This document shows, in pieces, positions 50,527-60,062 of a stretch of 64,000 nt of DNA. Source of the DNA: Planctomycetota bacterium (GTDB lineage Bacteria > Planctomycetota > UBA8108 > UBA1146); assembly GCA_014240375.1 (NCBI GenBank), contig JAAZXB010000002.1:124001-188000 (forward strand). Reading direction: 5' to 3'. Each line of letters begins with the position of its first letter. Within the stretch, counting starts at the first letter, position 1. The position numbers were made by a program, and so were the translations under genes. The notes under the pieces are model-generated. The model was not told where the DNA came from. It did not search any database and saw nothing but the letters and a program-made list of their open reading frames with translations.

Positions 50527-53466
50527 CTAGGGGCACCCCAACACCCCGACACAGTCGAGCAGATCCGCGGTCGGATCCTCGCCACAGGTGGGGAAGGGGA
50601 GCGGCGGGGTAGCGCCTCCACTGAAGAGGAAGCCGAGCAGGAAGACCGGATCGGAGATATCCCCCGAACCATCATCGTTGGCGTCGAGCGCATCGACACA
50701 TCCACTGCTTCCGCCACCAAACAGAAAGTTCAACATTCCCACGGCATCGGAGATATCGATCGAACCGTCGCCATTGGCATCGGCGCGGACAAACTGCTCG
50801 ATCGGATCATCGACAAAGATGCCCGCAGCATCGGGACCGCCAAGAGCCGCGATCGCCGCGTCTCCCATCCGCGCATCGACGATGGCGAGGTTGGCGCAGC
50901 GCACCAGCGACACATCGGAATCGGGCCCGTTGTCGCTCAGCATCCAGACCGGTAGGCCGCTTCCTTGCGAGTAGAGCCAGTCGGGGGCGACCAGTTCATC
51001 ATCTCCCAGCACCTTGACACCGTTGACAAACAGCGCCGAGGTGTTGTTCTGGTAGTCGACCCGCTGGGCGATGCGAACCCACTCACCGAGGTTCCAGGAG
51101 CCCGCGCCAACATAGCCATTCCCTGCGTTGTAGAAGGCCCCATCGCTGCATCGGAGAAACAACTCCGCATCATTATTATTGGTCGCATTGCCCTGCCACA
51201 GCGCCTGCAACTGGGTCTGGCTGCTATCGAGAAAGACATCGAAGATCAGCGTGAAGTGATAAGCATCACAGCAACCTCCCCCACCATTGCCGGGGGCGTT
51301 GAAGTAGGTCTCGAGACCTCGCCCCGATCCGAAGACGTTGTCGAGCCAGAGGTAGTCCACCGGTTGCTGATCGATGTGGGGGACCTCGCTGCCATCGCTG
51401 ACTGCGGTTCCCCACTCCACATCGTGAAACATCCCTCGTGGAGTCAGCACCGAAGAACCCAGTTGCGCCACCAGCGCCAGGTCATCGGCGGGAGACCCAT
51501 CATCGAATCTCCACTCGGTAGTGAACTGGGTCGGATAATTCAGATCGGTGGTGAAACTCCACGTCGGACCCTCGGTCACCTGGGAGCCGAGATGGGAATC
51601 GATGCGCCAGAAGTAGCCGGTCATTTCATCGAGGAGACCGGGATCGAAGGTGGTCGCGAGTTGATTGCCCTGGAAGTCGCCGGCACCGAGGGTTGCGGTG
51701 CTGCCCAGGTAGACGTCGTAGGAATCGGCCGGATCGCAGGGGAACCACTGCAACAGTGGAGTACTGGAGACGTGGAGATCGCCATCGGCGGGGATCGGTG
51801 CGGATGCGCCGGCAGTGGAATCTCCGACCTGAAAGGTCGTTTCCACCGACCAGTCACTCCAACCGAGACTGCGATCGCGATAACGCACCCGCCAGTACAC
51901 CGAGGTGCAACCAGGCAGTGCAACATCCAGGCAAGTATGGGTCATGTCCGGATCCACCACGGTGTCGATGCTGATTCCAGGATCGACTGCCGGGGTGCGG
52001 TACCAGTTCTGGAAGCGTCTCCACTGATCGACCACCGGGTTGTTGTAATCTCCCGAGGTGAGAGACACCTGCCACTGACTCTCGATGTGGTCATGGCCAT
52101 CTGGGTCGAGGTAAGGACTGGCACTGAGAACCACACCGTCCCCCGGGATCACACCTGAACCGGGACCCGGAGAGAGGGGGATCGGCGTCTCAGGGGAGGT
52201 GTTGTAGCGCTGGATGTAGATGTCATCGATGATCTCATTATCGCGAAAGATGTAATCATTGCCGCGACTGATCCTCCTCAAGCGGAATGCTGGATCTGCC
52301 CCCGCCTCGACATCCATCAGCACGAATCCCCACTCCGGAACGCTGAACTCGAACTCCTGGTAATCAGCATTGGGATAGAGGCCCCAGTAATCGAGCGATC
52401 CCATGGCACTGGCCACGTTCACCATGGTGTGTGAATGGTCGCGGCTCTGGCCCCGCGAGTACCCATGGGTATGACCGAAGAAGTGAACCGATGGCTTGCC
52501 GGTCAAGGTGCTGAATTGCTCGACCATGCTGACCATCTGGCTGCTAAAAAGGGTTTCGCCCGGGGTCCAGATCTCCGACTTGTGTGGGTGGTGAAACTGG
52601 GCAAAGACGAAATCGATCCGGTCATCGATGGAAGCATCTTCCAGAACCAGAGCGAGCCAGTCCAACTGTTCCTGGATGCGATAGCCGGGATTGGTATCGA
52701 GGGTGATGACCCTGACATTGCGATGATCGAGATAATGCCAGTGCTCCTCGTAACCAGCGGTACCGTTGGTCGGCAATTGCAGGTAATCGAAGTAATACTG
52801 CGCATCCGCCTCATGATTTCCCAGCGCAGGAATCAGCGGCACATGCCGATAAAGCAGTTTCGCCTGAGCAAAGAAGTGATCCTGCCAGTGCGAATGATTG
52901 GATCCGGTCGAGACCAGATCTCCCGGTACCAGTGAGAAGGAGAGACTTCGATCGAGGGGCAAGCCGTACTCCTGCGCGCAGAAGGAAATCACCCCTTCAT
53001 CGATCACCTCTCGATGCTTGATGCCGTTGCTTCCGTACTGGCAATCGGAATAGGCGATGAAACGAAACGGGCTCTCATCGGTGAGTGGCGGTGGAGTGCT
53101 GAAAAAGTGGGTCGCACTGATGATGGTTCCGCTGGTCACCCGGTAGTAATAACGGGTATCGGGAGTGAGACTCGACAGTTCCACATGGTGAATGAAAGCT
53201 CCGCCACCGCTGGCGATGCTGGTACCGCTCGACTGCTGGCCAAGGGCACTGGTGAGACCATACTCCACCAGACTCTGGCTACTCACCGCAGTCTCCCAGC
53301 CGATCACCATCGAGGAGGGGGTCGGGGACTGCAGATACGGCTCCACCAGCAGGTTTCCGACCTGAGATTGTGCCGGCGTCGACAGCGCCAGCAGCAGTAG
53401 CAGCGGAAGTGACCGGGAAGGTTTCAATGAAGCTACAAATGAAAGTGCCTGCGCTTTTCTTCTCAT
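50527..53466 (-). CDS. Secreted purple-acid-phosphatase-like metallophosphoesterase with dockerin-like tail
   Basis: 979 residues; ATG at 53466 after GGGAAGGG. Signal peptide about 1-35. An FN3-like N-domain (about 40-130; RYYYRVTSGT) precedes the calcineurin-like domain: IAYSDCQYGSNG, VPGDLVSTGSNH, ALGNHEADA, AQFHHPHK and FFGHTHGYSRG are its metal-binding blocks. Further beta domains with Trp-rich segments (VYWRVRYRDRSLGWSDWS) and a LamG-like region (about 720-890) follow. The tail has loops DANGDGSIDISD and DANDDGSGDISD and ends VLGCP. It is convergent with the amidohydrolase gene, 6 bp apart. Substrate unknown. Confidence 0.88.
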   Translation of the reverse strand: MRRKAQALSFVASLKPSRSLPLLLLLALSTPAQSQVGNLLVEPYLQSPTPSSMVIGWETAVSSQSLVEYGLTSALGQQSSGTSIASGGGAFIHHVELSSLTPDTRYYYRVTSGTIISATHFFSTPPPLTDESPFRFIAYSDCQYGSNGIKHREVIDEGVISFCAQEYGLPLDRSLSFSLVPGDLVSTGSNHSHWQDHFFAQAKLLYRHVPLIPALGNHEADAQYYFDYLQLPTNGTAGYEEHWHYLDHRNVRVITLDTNPGYRIQEQLDWLALVLEDASIDDRIDFVFAQFHHPHKSEIWTPGETLFSSQMVSMVEQFSTLTGKPSVHFFGHTHGYSRGQSRDHSHTMVNVASAMGSLDYWGLYPNADYQEFEFSVPEWGFVLMDVEAGADPAFRLRRISRGNDYIFRDNEIIDDIYIQRYNTSPETPIPLSPGPGSGVIPGDGVVLSASPYLDPDGHDHIESQWQVSLTSGDYNNPVVDQWRRFQNWYRTPAVDPGISIDTVVDPDMTHTCLDVALPGCTSVYWRVRYRDRSLGWSDWSVETTFQVGDSTAGASAPIPADGDLHVSSTPLLQWFPCDPADSYDVYLGSTATLGAGDFQGNQLATTFDPGLLDEMTGYFWRIDSHLGSQVTEGPTWSFTTDLNYPTQFTTEWRFDDGSPADDLALVAQLGSSVLTPRGMFHDVEWGTAVSDGSEVPHIDQQPVDYLWLDNVFGSGRGLETYFNAPGNGGGGCCDAYHFTLIFDVFLDSSQTQLQALWQGNATNNNDAELFLRCSDGAFYNAGNGYVGAGSWNLGEWVRIAQRVDYQNNTSALFVNGVKVLGDDELVAPDWLYSQGSGLPVWMLSDNGPDSDVSLVRCANLAIVDARMGDAAIAALGGPDAAGIFVDDPIEQFVRADANGDGSIDISDAVGMLNFLFGGGSSGCVDALDANDDGSGDISDPVFLLGFLFSGGATPPLPFPTCGEDPTADLLDCVGVLGCP

Positions 53467-53722
53467 CTTTGCCCTTCCCGGTGGATCGATGCCAGACCGT
53501 TGATCGGCGAGCGCCCGGCACCCGTGAAAAGAACGACTCTCGAAGTGCTGGAGCGGATCTGTAGGATTCCAATTCTCCCCATCCACCGCGGCAGAGTCAA
53601 CTGCTCAGATTGCAGGAGATTCCGGTCTCTTCCCTTCGATCCCGACATAATGGACAATCCGGTTCAGAGGTGACGAACTCAATGGTATCGATCCGAACGA
53701 ACAGAACACGGAGGCCCCTTCG

Positions 53723-54955
53723 ATGACCACTCTCGAGATCCCTGAAGCGGAATTTGCACGACGCAGAGCCAGTGTTCTCACCGATCTTGCTGGAGCGACT
53801 GGACTGGTCTTCGCCGGTACCGGCGGTGGGCTAGAGGAAGACTTTCGGCCCGATCTCAACTTCCAGTACCTGACTGGAATCATCGATGAGCCGGGAGCAG
53901 TCTTGCTGCTGGATCCCAGCGCAGTACAGAGTTCTCGCCAGCAGATCCTATTTCTCACCCCGCATCTGCCAGAAGTGGAACGCTGGGATGGTTGGCGCGG
54001 CCCGATCGACGCCTCCCTGAAACAGAAGTACGGCTTCAAGACCGTCATGCGCACCAGCCACTTCGCCGGCGCATTGTTGCAATCTTGCAAGCGATCGAAG
54101 AAGGCCGCGTGCCTCCACCCCCTCTCCAATCACATCAGCCCGATCGGCCCCGATCTGGAAGTGTTGCAGAAGTTGCAGCAGCGAATCCCGGGACTGGTGA
54201 TCGACGACAGCAGTTTGATCGTTCCACGACTGCGGGCGGTGAAATCGGAACCCGAATTGGCGATGATCCGTCGCTCAGCGGAGATCACCGAGGAGGGATT
54301 CAGTTCCATCCTGTCGATGCTCAAACCGGGAGTCTCCGAGTTCGATGTCCAGGAGGCCGCAGAACATGGTTATCGAAGCCATGGATCGAGGGGACCCTTC
54401 TACGGCACCATCGTCGGTGCGGGATTCAACGGCACCATCCTTCATTACCGTGCCAATTCAAAAATCATCAGCGAGAACGACCTGGTCGTCATCGATAGCG
54501 GAGCTCGCTACGGCAGTGGTGCCTGTGGATACGGTTCCGATGTCACCCGCACCTATCCAGCCAGTGGGGTCTTCACCGAACGGCAGAAGGAAATCTACCA
54601 GATCGTGCTCGATTCTCTCGAGGCCACCATCGCTGCTGTCAAGGCAGGCGTGCAGTACTCCGAACTGGATGCGATCTCCAGAAAGATCATCACGGATGCT
54701 GGATACGGCGACTATTACCCCCACGGTGTCGGTCACCCGATCGGCCTCGAGGTCCATGATGTTCAACCAGATCCGACGGCTCCCGAGGGTGCCGTGATCA
54801 CCATCGAACCGGGGATCTACTTGCCCGATGAAAACTTCGGCGTTCGCATCGAGGACGACATCCTGGTCACTGCCGATGGACATGTGAATCTGACCGGCAA
54901 CATCCCCAAGACCATCGACGAGATCGAATCCTCGATGGCGAACTTGCAGACCTGA
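53723..54955 (+). CDS. pepP: Aminopeptidase P (M24B family)
   Basis: 410 residues; ATG at 53723 follows GGAGG. Aminopeptidase P removes an N-terminal residue before proline. The N-terminal creatinase-like domain includes DFRPDLNFQYLTGIIDEPGA. The catalytic pita-bread domain has all five metal ligands: Asp in VVIDSGARYG, Asp in YGSDVTRTYP, His in HGVGHPIGLEVHD, Glu in TIEPGIYLPDE and Glu in VRIEDDILVT. Cytoplasmic; no signal peptide. It is followed by an HD-domain gene about 20 bp later, probably in the same transcript. Confidence 0.95.
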   Translation: MTTLEIPEAEFARRRASVLTDLAGATGLVFAGTGGGLEEDFRPDLNFQYLTGIIDEPGAVLLLDPSAVQSSRQQILFLTPHLPEVERWDGWRGPIDASLKQKYGFKTVMRTSHFAGALLQSCKRSKKAACLHPLSNHISPIGPDLEVLQKLQQRIPGLVIDDSSLIVPRLRAVKSEPELAMIRRSAEITEEGFSSILSMLKPGVSEFDVQEAAEHGYRSHGSRGPFYGTIVGAGFNGTILHYRANSKIISENDLVVIDSGARYGSGACGYGSDVTRTYPASGVFTERQKEIYQIVLDSLEATIAAVKAGVQYSELDAISRKIITDAGYGDYYPHGVGHPIGLEVHDVQPDPTAPEGAVITIEPGIYLPDENFGVRIEDDILVTADGHVNLTGNIPKTIDEIESSMANLQT

Positions 54956-54977
54956 TCCGATGGAAGAAGGAATCGCC

Positions 54978-55517
54978 TTGAATCGAACTGAAGCGAGGGA
55001 ACTCCTCGACTCGATGATGGAATCGCCCGCTCTTCGAGCCCACGTGAGATCGGTCGAACTGGTGATGGAAGCTTACGCCGGAAAGTTCGGAGAGGACCCG
55101 GATCAGTGGGCCATCACCGGCCTGCTCCACGACGCCGATTACGAGAAGTATCCCGATCAACATCCACAGGTCATCACTGGCATCCTCGAAGAGCGAGGTG
55201 AGCAAAAGATTGCCCATGCGATCCATTGCCACTACACCCGGTGGGGCTACACCTGTGAGGACCTGCTCGACAAGGCACTCCTCGCATCGGATGAACTGAC
55301 CGGGCTGATCATCGCTGTCGCTCGTCTTCGCCCCAACAAACTGCAGGATTTGACCCCGAAATCGGTGAAGAAGAAGTTGAAGGACAAGAACTTCGCTGCC
55401 GGAGTCGACCGTGAAGAGGTACGGATCGGCGTCGAATTGCTCGAAGTGGATCTGGACGATCACATCCGATTCATCATCGATGCTCTTCGGCCGCATGAGA
55501 GCGAATTGATCCTTTGA
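54978..55517 (+). CDS. HD-domain phosphohydrolase-like protein
   Basis: 179 residues from TTG 54978, preferred because GGAAGAAGGA lies at the right distance; the ATG at 54960 has no site. The HD fold is shown by a His in LRAHVRSVELVMEAYA, the HD pair in AITGLLHDADYEKYPDQHP and IAHAIHCHYT, matching the metal-binding pattern of HD hydrolases. The C-terminal third is Lys-rich (KSVKKKLKDKNFA). The substrate may be a nucleotide, but nothing in the sequence identifies it. It follows aminopeptidase P closely. Confidence 0.85.
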   Translation: MNRTEARELLDSMMESPALRAHVRSVELVMEAYAGKFGEDPDQWAITGLLHDADYEKYPDQHPQVITGILEERGEQKIAHAIHCHYTRWGYTCEDLLDKALLASDELTGLIIAVARLRPNKLQDLTPKSVKKKLKDKNFAAGVDREEVRIGVELLEVDLDDHIRFIIDALRPHESELIL

Positions 55518-55609
55518 TGCGCTTCCAGTCTCTTGCCTGGACGCCACAGGTCCAGGAAAATGGGCGTGCGAGAAAAGGCTGCTTCACTACTGGATAGGAC
55601 TGGCTGCAA

Positions 55610-58465
55610 ATGGTTCGAATGGGCTCACTGGTTCCGCTGATCTCGATCACGTTGATCAGCACGCTGCTGATCAACACACTGCTGATCAGCACACGGATGA
55701 TCAACACACCTGCCAATACAACAGCCAGCGCACTGGTGGCGGTTGCCGATGAACTGGCACCACCTACCGAAGAGTCGCCGACACCCGTAGATTCCCGGTC
55801 GGCTCCCGCGCCTCGCTGGTGTGACCTGCCGCTGGTTCGTCCTTCGATTCCGCAGGTTCAATCGACCACGCTAGCGATCCGCTCCGATCTCGATCGTATC
55901 TGGCTCCATCGGCTTCAGTCGATGGGACTGGAGCCTGCTCCGCCCGCTTCCGAGGTGGACCTGATTCGACGACTCCATTACACCCTGACCGGCCTGCCCC
56001 CTTCCCCCGAACAGGTAGATAACTATCTCGCCGATGACACTCCCGATCGGTGGCAGAGGTTGGTCGATCGACTGCTGCAAGATGAACAGTTCGGTGTCCA
56101 CTGGGCGCGCCACTGGCTGGACCTGGTCCGCTGGGCAGAAACGGACAGTTATGAACGAGATCGTCTGAAACCAGGGGCGTGGAGATATCGCGACTGGGTC
56201 ATCGACAGTTTCAATGCTGATATGCCCTACGACCAGTTCCTCACCATGCAGTTGGCCGGAGATGAACTGGATGATGAAACCATCGACCACCACATCGCCA
56301 CCGGCTTCTTGCACCTGGGGATCCGCGATGACGAACCGGCAGATCCAGTGCAGGCGGTTTACGACGATTTCGATGGAATGCTCGATACCACATGTCGAAC
56401 GATGCTCGGAATCAGTATCGGTTGCGCACGCTGCCACGATCACAAGGGAGACCCGATCCCGACCCGCGATTACTACCGGCTGTTGACCTTCTTCGAGGGG
56501 CTCAAGCCGTACAAGAGTGGCGGTGGCAACGGAATCTCCACCAACAACTTCGTCCGTACTCTTCCGGTCGACCTGGGACGCTCGAATTACCAGGCCACCG
56601 TGCAGCAGTGGAAGACCGAGCGAAGTGAGCGGCTGTCAGAGGTCAACAACCTGTTGACCGAGGTGAAGGAACGCTGGGGCGAAGATGTTCTGCAGCAAGC
56701 ACGGTCCTCGCTGTGGCGAGGCCAGCTGCTGCACCTGCCCTTCTCCGGTGAAGAAAGTGCGTTGAAGGAAGATCGTGGCAGTTCCCGCGCACCAGGACGT
56801 CATGGGGAAGGAGTGGTGCTCGACGAAAATGATCGACTTCTCATCGATCGCCCCGTCCAGGACGACTTCTCCATCTCCTTGTGGTTCCGTACCGATCGTC
56901 AAGGCGCCGGAGGAAATACTGATCTCCGCTGGTTCCGCGGCACCGGGCTGGTCGACGGTGAAATCGGCGGAGTCGTCAACGACTTCGGAGTCTCACTGGT
57001 AGGAGATCATGTCTGTGTCGGTACCGGCAATCCTGAAGTTTTCATTCATGGGCCCCAGGGGATGGCCAACGGTCAGTGGCATCACGTGGTCTTTACCCGC
57101 CACCGAAAGAGCGGAGAAATCGTTCTCTGGATCGACGGCAGCCGAGTCAGTTCGGGAAGCGGCGGAAAACAAGCACTCGACGCTCCCCAGCAACTCAGCA
57201 TCGGCAGGATGTTGCCGGACCACCAGACACTGCAAGGATCGCTCGACGAGATCCGCTTCTGGGATCGAGTCCTCGATGCCAGTGAAGTGCTCGATCTTGC
57301 CATCGATGGAGGAGCCCTTCCCGCTCACCAGCAACTGGTGGAGGAGCGTCTCGGAACGGCGGAAGCGCTTCGCCTGAACGCTGCAGTCACGAGGCTCGGT
57401 CAACTCTCTCCCCCCACCCGAGAGGAAGTACAGGTACTCTCCGCTCAGGAGTTGCCGACCCCTGCCATCGGCCATGTTCGGGTTCGCGGCACCGCATCGG
57501 TCAAGGGAGAAGCAGTGACTCCCGGATTCCCGCAGATTCTCGGCGGCCAGGAAGCCACCATCGTCCCCCCTTCGGATGGTCAGAGTTCCGGACGGCGACT
57601 GGCGCTGGCCAGCTGGATCACATCCCCTGACAACCCGAGAACTTCACGAGTCATCGCCAATCGCATCTGGCAGCATGTCTTCGGCCGGGCAATCGTCGAG
57701 TCTCCCAATGACTTCGGCAAGCTGGGCCTGCTTCCCCATGACCAGCAATTGCTCGACCTGTTCGCCACGGAGATCGAAGCACAACAGTGGAGCATCAAGT
57801 CGGCCATCCGACTGCTGGTCTCCTCATCGATGTTCAGGATGTCGAATCAGTTCGACGAGGAATCGAACCGGGTGGATCCTGAAAACAACCACCTGTGGCG
57901 CTTTCGTAGCCGCCGTCTCTCCGCCGAAGAGGTTCGCGATTCGGTGTTAGCGGTCAACGGCTCACTCAATCGCTCCCTCGGGGGACCCGGTGTCTACCCG
58001 CCGATGCCAAGCGAAGTGCTCGCCACCGCATCTCGCCCCGGCCAGGCGTGGGGCCGATCGAGTCCAGAAGATGCCGCTCGCAGGAGTCTCTTCATCCATG
58101 TGAAGCGATCACTCCTGCACCCCTTGTTACTGGCCTTTGACATGGCAGATACCGATTCACCCTGCCCGGTCAGGTTCAACACCATTCAACCAACCCAGGC
58201 GCTGACCCTGCTCAACAGTGATTTCACCGGCAAGCAAGCTCGCCTACTGGCTCAGAAGATGAGCCGCCAAGAAACAACACTGTCACGGCAAATCGAACAG
58301 ATCCTCTACCTCATCTCGCAGCACCCCCCGGATGCGCAACGAGTCGAGAGGAATCTGGCTTTCGTCGAGAGTTTGAAGACCGAACACCAACTCGATGAGA
58401 ACCAGGCGCTGGAAGTGTTCTGCTTGATGGCATTCAACCTGAACGAGTTCATTCATATCGATTGA
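55610..58465 (+). CDS. DUF1549-LamG-DUF1553 planctomycete protein
   Basis: 951 residues. DUF1549 spans about 92-300 (IRRLHYTLTGLPPSPEQVDNYL; WARHWLDLVRWAETDSYERD) and includes a c-type-haem-like CxxCH in IGCARCHDHKGDP (residues 272-276). A LamG-type domain (about 370-565; NGQWHHVVFTRHRKSGEIVL) sits between it and DUF1553 (about 660-920; NPRTSRVIANRIWQHVFGRA, ESPNDFGKLG). This pair with a DUF1501 gene is typical of planctomycetes; no function is established. The N-terminus is a hydrophobic run from a 15-bp repeat, possibly a signal. The ATG at 55610 has no clear ribosome site. The stop overlaps the next gene (TGATG). Confidence 0.9.
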   Translation: MVRMGSLVPLISITLISTLLINTLLISTRMINTPANTTASALVAVADELAPPTEESPTPVDSRSAPAPRWCDLPLVRPSIPQVQSTTLAIRSDLDRIWLHRLQSMGLEPAPPASEVDLIRRLHYTLTGLPPSPEQVDNYLADDTPDRWQRLVDRLLQDEQFGVHWARHWLDLVRWAETDSYERDRLKPGAWRYRDWVIDSFNADMPYDQFLTMQLAGDELDDETIDHHIATGFLHLGIRDDEPADPVQAVYDDFDGMLDTTCRTMLGISIGCARCHDHKGDPIPTRDYYRLLTFFEGLKPYKSGGGNGISTNNFVRTLPVDLGRSNYQATVQQWKTERSERLSEVNNLLTEVKERWGEDVLQQARSSLWRGQLLHLPFSGEESALKEDRGSSRAPGRHGEGVVLDENDRLLIDRPVQDDFSISLWFRTDRQGAGGNTDLRWFRGTGLVDGEIGGVVNDFGVSLVGDHVCVGTGNPEVFIHGPQGMANGQWHHVVFTRHRKSGEIVLWIDGSRVSSGSGGKQALDAPQQLSIGRMLPDHQTLQGSLDEIRFWDRVLDASEVLDLAIDGGALPAHQQLVEERLGTAEALRLNAAVTRLGQLSPPTREEVQVLSAQELPTPAIGHVRVRGTASVKGEAVTPGFPQILGGQEATIVPPSDGQSSGRRLALASWITSPDNPRTSRVIANRIWQHVFGRAIVESPNDFGKLGLLPHDQQLLDLFATEIEAQQWSIKSAIRLLVSSSMFRMSNQFDEESNRVDPENNHLWRFRSRRLSAEEVRDSVLAVNGSLNRSLGGPGVYPPMPSEVLATASRPGQAWGRSSPEDAARRSLFIHVKRSLLHPLLLAFDMADTDSPCPVRFNTIQPTQALTLLNSDFTGKQARLLAQKMSRQETTLSRQIEQILYLISQHPPDAQRVERNLAFVESLKTEHQLDENQALEVFCLMAFNLNEFIHID
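55637..55711 (+). repeat. 15-bp tandem repeat, five copies, at the start of the DUF1549 gene
   Basis: Five units resembling CTGATCARCACACTG run from 55637 to 55711. They encode a hydrophobic Leu-Ile-Ser/Asn-Thr-Leu repeat that forms the N-terminal signal-like segment of the protein. Confidence 0.88.
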
Positions 58466-58476
58466 TGGAGACCTAC

Positions 58477-59949
58477 ATGACCGACCAGCCACAGGCCAAG
58501 GGCCAATTTTGCGGCAGAACTCGCAGGGAATTCCTCTGGGAATCAGGGGCGGGATTCACATCTCTGGCTCTCGGAGGCTTGCTCGGTAACGGCTTCTTCG
58601 CTGGCCAGAGCCTCGCTGCAGATGGCTTGACTCAATTCAAGAGCCCACTGACTCCGCTGCCGGCGATGCTCGCCGCACGAGCAAAATCGGTGATCTTTCT
58701 GTTCATGTATGGTGGTCCCAGTCATATGGACACCTTTGATTACAAGCCTGCTCTTTACCCGCTCGATGGTAAGACCATCGATGTCACGACCTTTGGTCGA
58801 GGGGGTCATCGCAAACAGGGTCGAGTCGTCGGCCCGAAGTGGAACTTCAAGCAATACGGAGAATGTGGCAAGTATGTCAGTGATCTGTTTCCCAATGTCG
58901 GCTCGATGGTCGATGACATCACTTTCCTCCACTCGATGACTGCCGATTCTCCATTGCACGGCTCTGCCATGTTGATGATGAACTCGGGAAAGTTGCTGAG
59001 CGGATCCCCCTGCCTCGGATCGTGGGTCAACTATGGCCTGGGCACCCTCAACGAGAATCTTCCCGGATTCGTGGTGATGCTCGATCAAACCGGCGGCCCC
59101 ATCTCCGGGGCCAAGAACTGGTCGAGTGGCTACATGCCCGGCCAGTACCAGGGCACTGTCCTGCGGTCGGAAGACCCTCCCATCCTCGATCTCCAGCCAC
59201 CGCCAGCGCTGGGAGGTGGAATCCAGCGCTCGGTACTCGATCACCTCCGAGCAGAGAACGCTGAACATGCCATCGAGCGACTGGGGAATCCCGATCTATC
59301 GGCGAGGATCGCCAGTTACGAACTCGCCTATCAGATGCAAAGTTCTGCGCCCGAAGCTGTTGATCTCGCAAAAGAAGATGAGGAAACCCACGCCCTCTAT
59401 GGCATCGACCAGGCCAAGACCCAGGACTTTGGCAAGAAGTGCCTGATGGCGAGGCGATTGGTCGAAAGAGGCGTTCGCTTCGTCCAGATCTACTCGGGAG
59501 GCAATCACAACGACAACAACTGGGATGCCCACGGGGACCTGAAACTCAATCACGATAAACATGCCGGAGCGACCGACCTCCCCATCGCCGGGCTGCTGAA
59601 AGACCTCAAGAGAAGAGGGATGCTCGATGAGACTCTGGTGATCTGGGGTGGTGAATTTGGAAGACAACCCACGGCAGAGTATTCAGAGGGAACCGGACGC
59701 GATCACAACGCGTATGGCTTCACGATGTGGATGGCTGGCGGCGGAACCAAGGGCGGAACCAGTATCGGCCAGACCGATGAACTCGGAGCCGCTGCAGTCG
59801 AGAGTCCTTTGCAGGTCAAGAATTTGCACGCCACAGCACTACACTTGATGGGGCTCGATCCAAATCGGCTCACCTATTTCCATGCCGGACTCGATCGAAA
59901 GCTGGTCGGATTCGAAGATGAACAACCGATCTGGAATGCCATCTCGTGA
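58477..59949 (+). CDS. DUF1501 protein with Tat-type signal
   Basis: 490 residues from the ATG at 58477, which has GGAG six bases before it; an ATG at 58465 overlapping the previous stop is an alternative. The twin-Arg motif RREFLWESG is followed by a hydrophobic stretch (FTSLALGGLLG), so the folded protein is probably exported by Tat. Family blocks are SVIFLFMYGGPSHMDTFDYKP, MVDDITFLHSMTADSPLHG, MLDQTGGPISGAKNWSSGY and the C-terminal VIWGGEFGRQPTAEYSEGTG with GRDHN, resembling alkaline-phosphatase-like or sulfatase-like folds. It works with the DUF1549/DUF1553 gene, presumably outside the cytoplasm; the reaction is not known. Confidence 0.93.
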   Translation: MTDQPQAKGQFCGRTRREFLWESGAGFTSLALGGLLGNGFFAGQSLAADGLTQFKSPLTPLPAMLAARAKSVIFLFMYGGPSHMDTFDYKPALYPLDGKTIDVTTFGRGGHRKQGRVVGPKWNFKQYGECGKYVSDLFPNVGSMVDDITFLHSMTADSPLHGSAMLMMNSGKLLSGSPCLGSWVNYGLGTLNENLPGFVVMLDQTGGPISGAKNWSSGYMPGQYQGTVLRSEDPPILDLQPPPALGGGIQRSVLDHLRAENAEHAIERLGNPDLSARIASYELAYQMQSSAPEAVDLAKEDEETHALYGIDQAKTQDFGKKCLMARRLVERGVRFVQIYSGGNHNDNNWDAHGDLKLNHDKHAGATDLPIAGLLKDLKRRGMLDETLVIWGGEFGRQPTAEYSEGTGRDHNAYGFTMWMAGGGTKGGTSIGQTDELGAAAVESPLQVKNLHATALHLMGLDPNRLTYFHAGLDRKLVGFEDEQPIWNAIS

Positions 59950-60062
59950 GCAAATGGAGTCATCTCCGCCTGGATGGTGATTCAGGTCTGAACAGTCGGC
60001 GGGTGCTGTTGTAGCGCTGTGAACGACAGTATCATCGCTGGTAAGGGCCTAAGGAGGTCATC

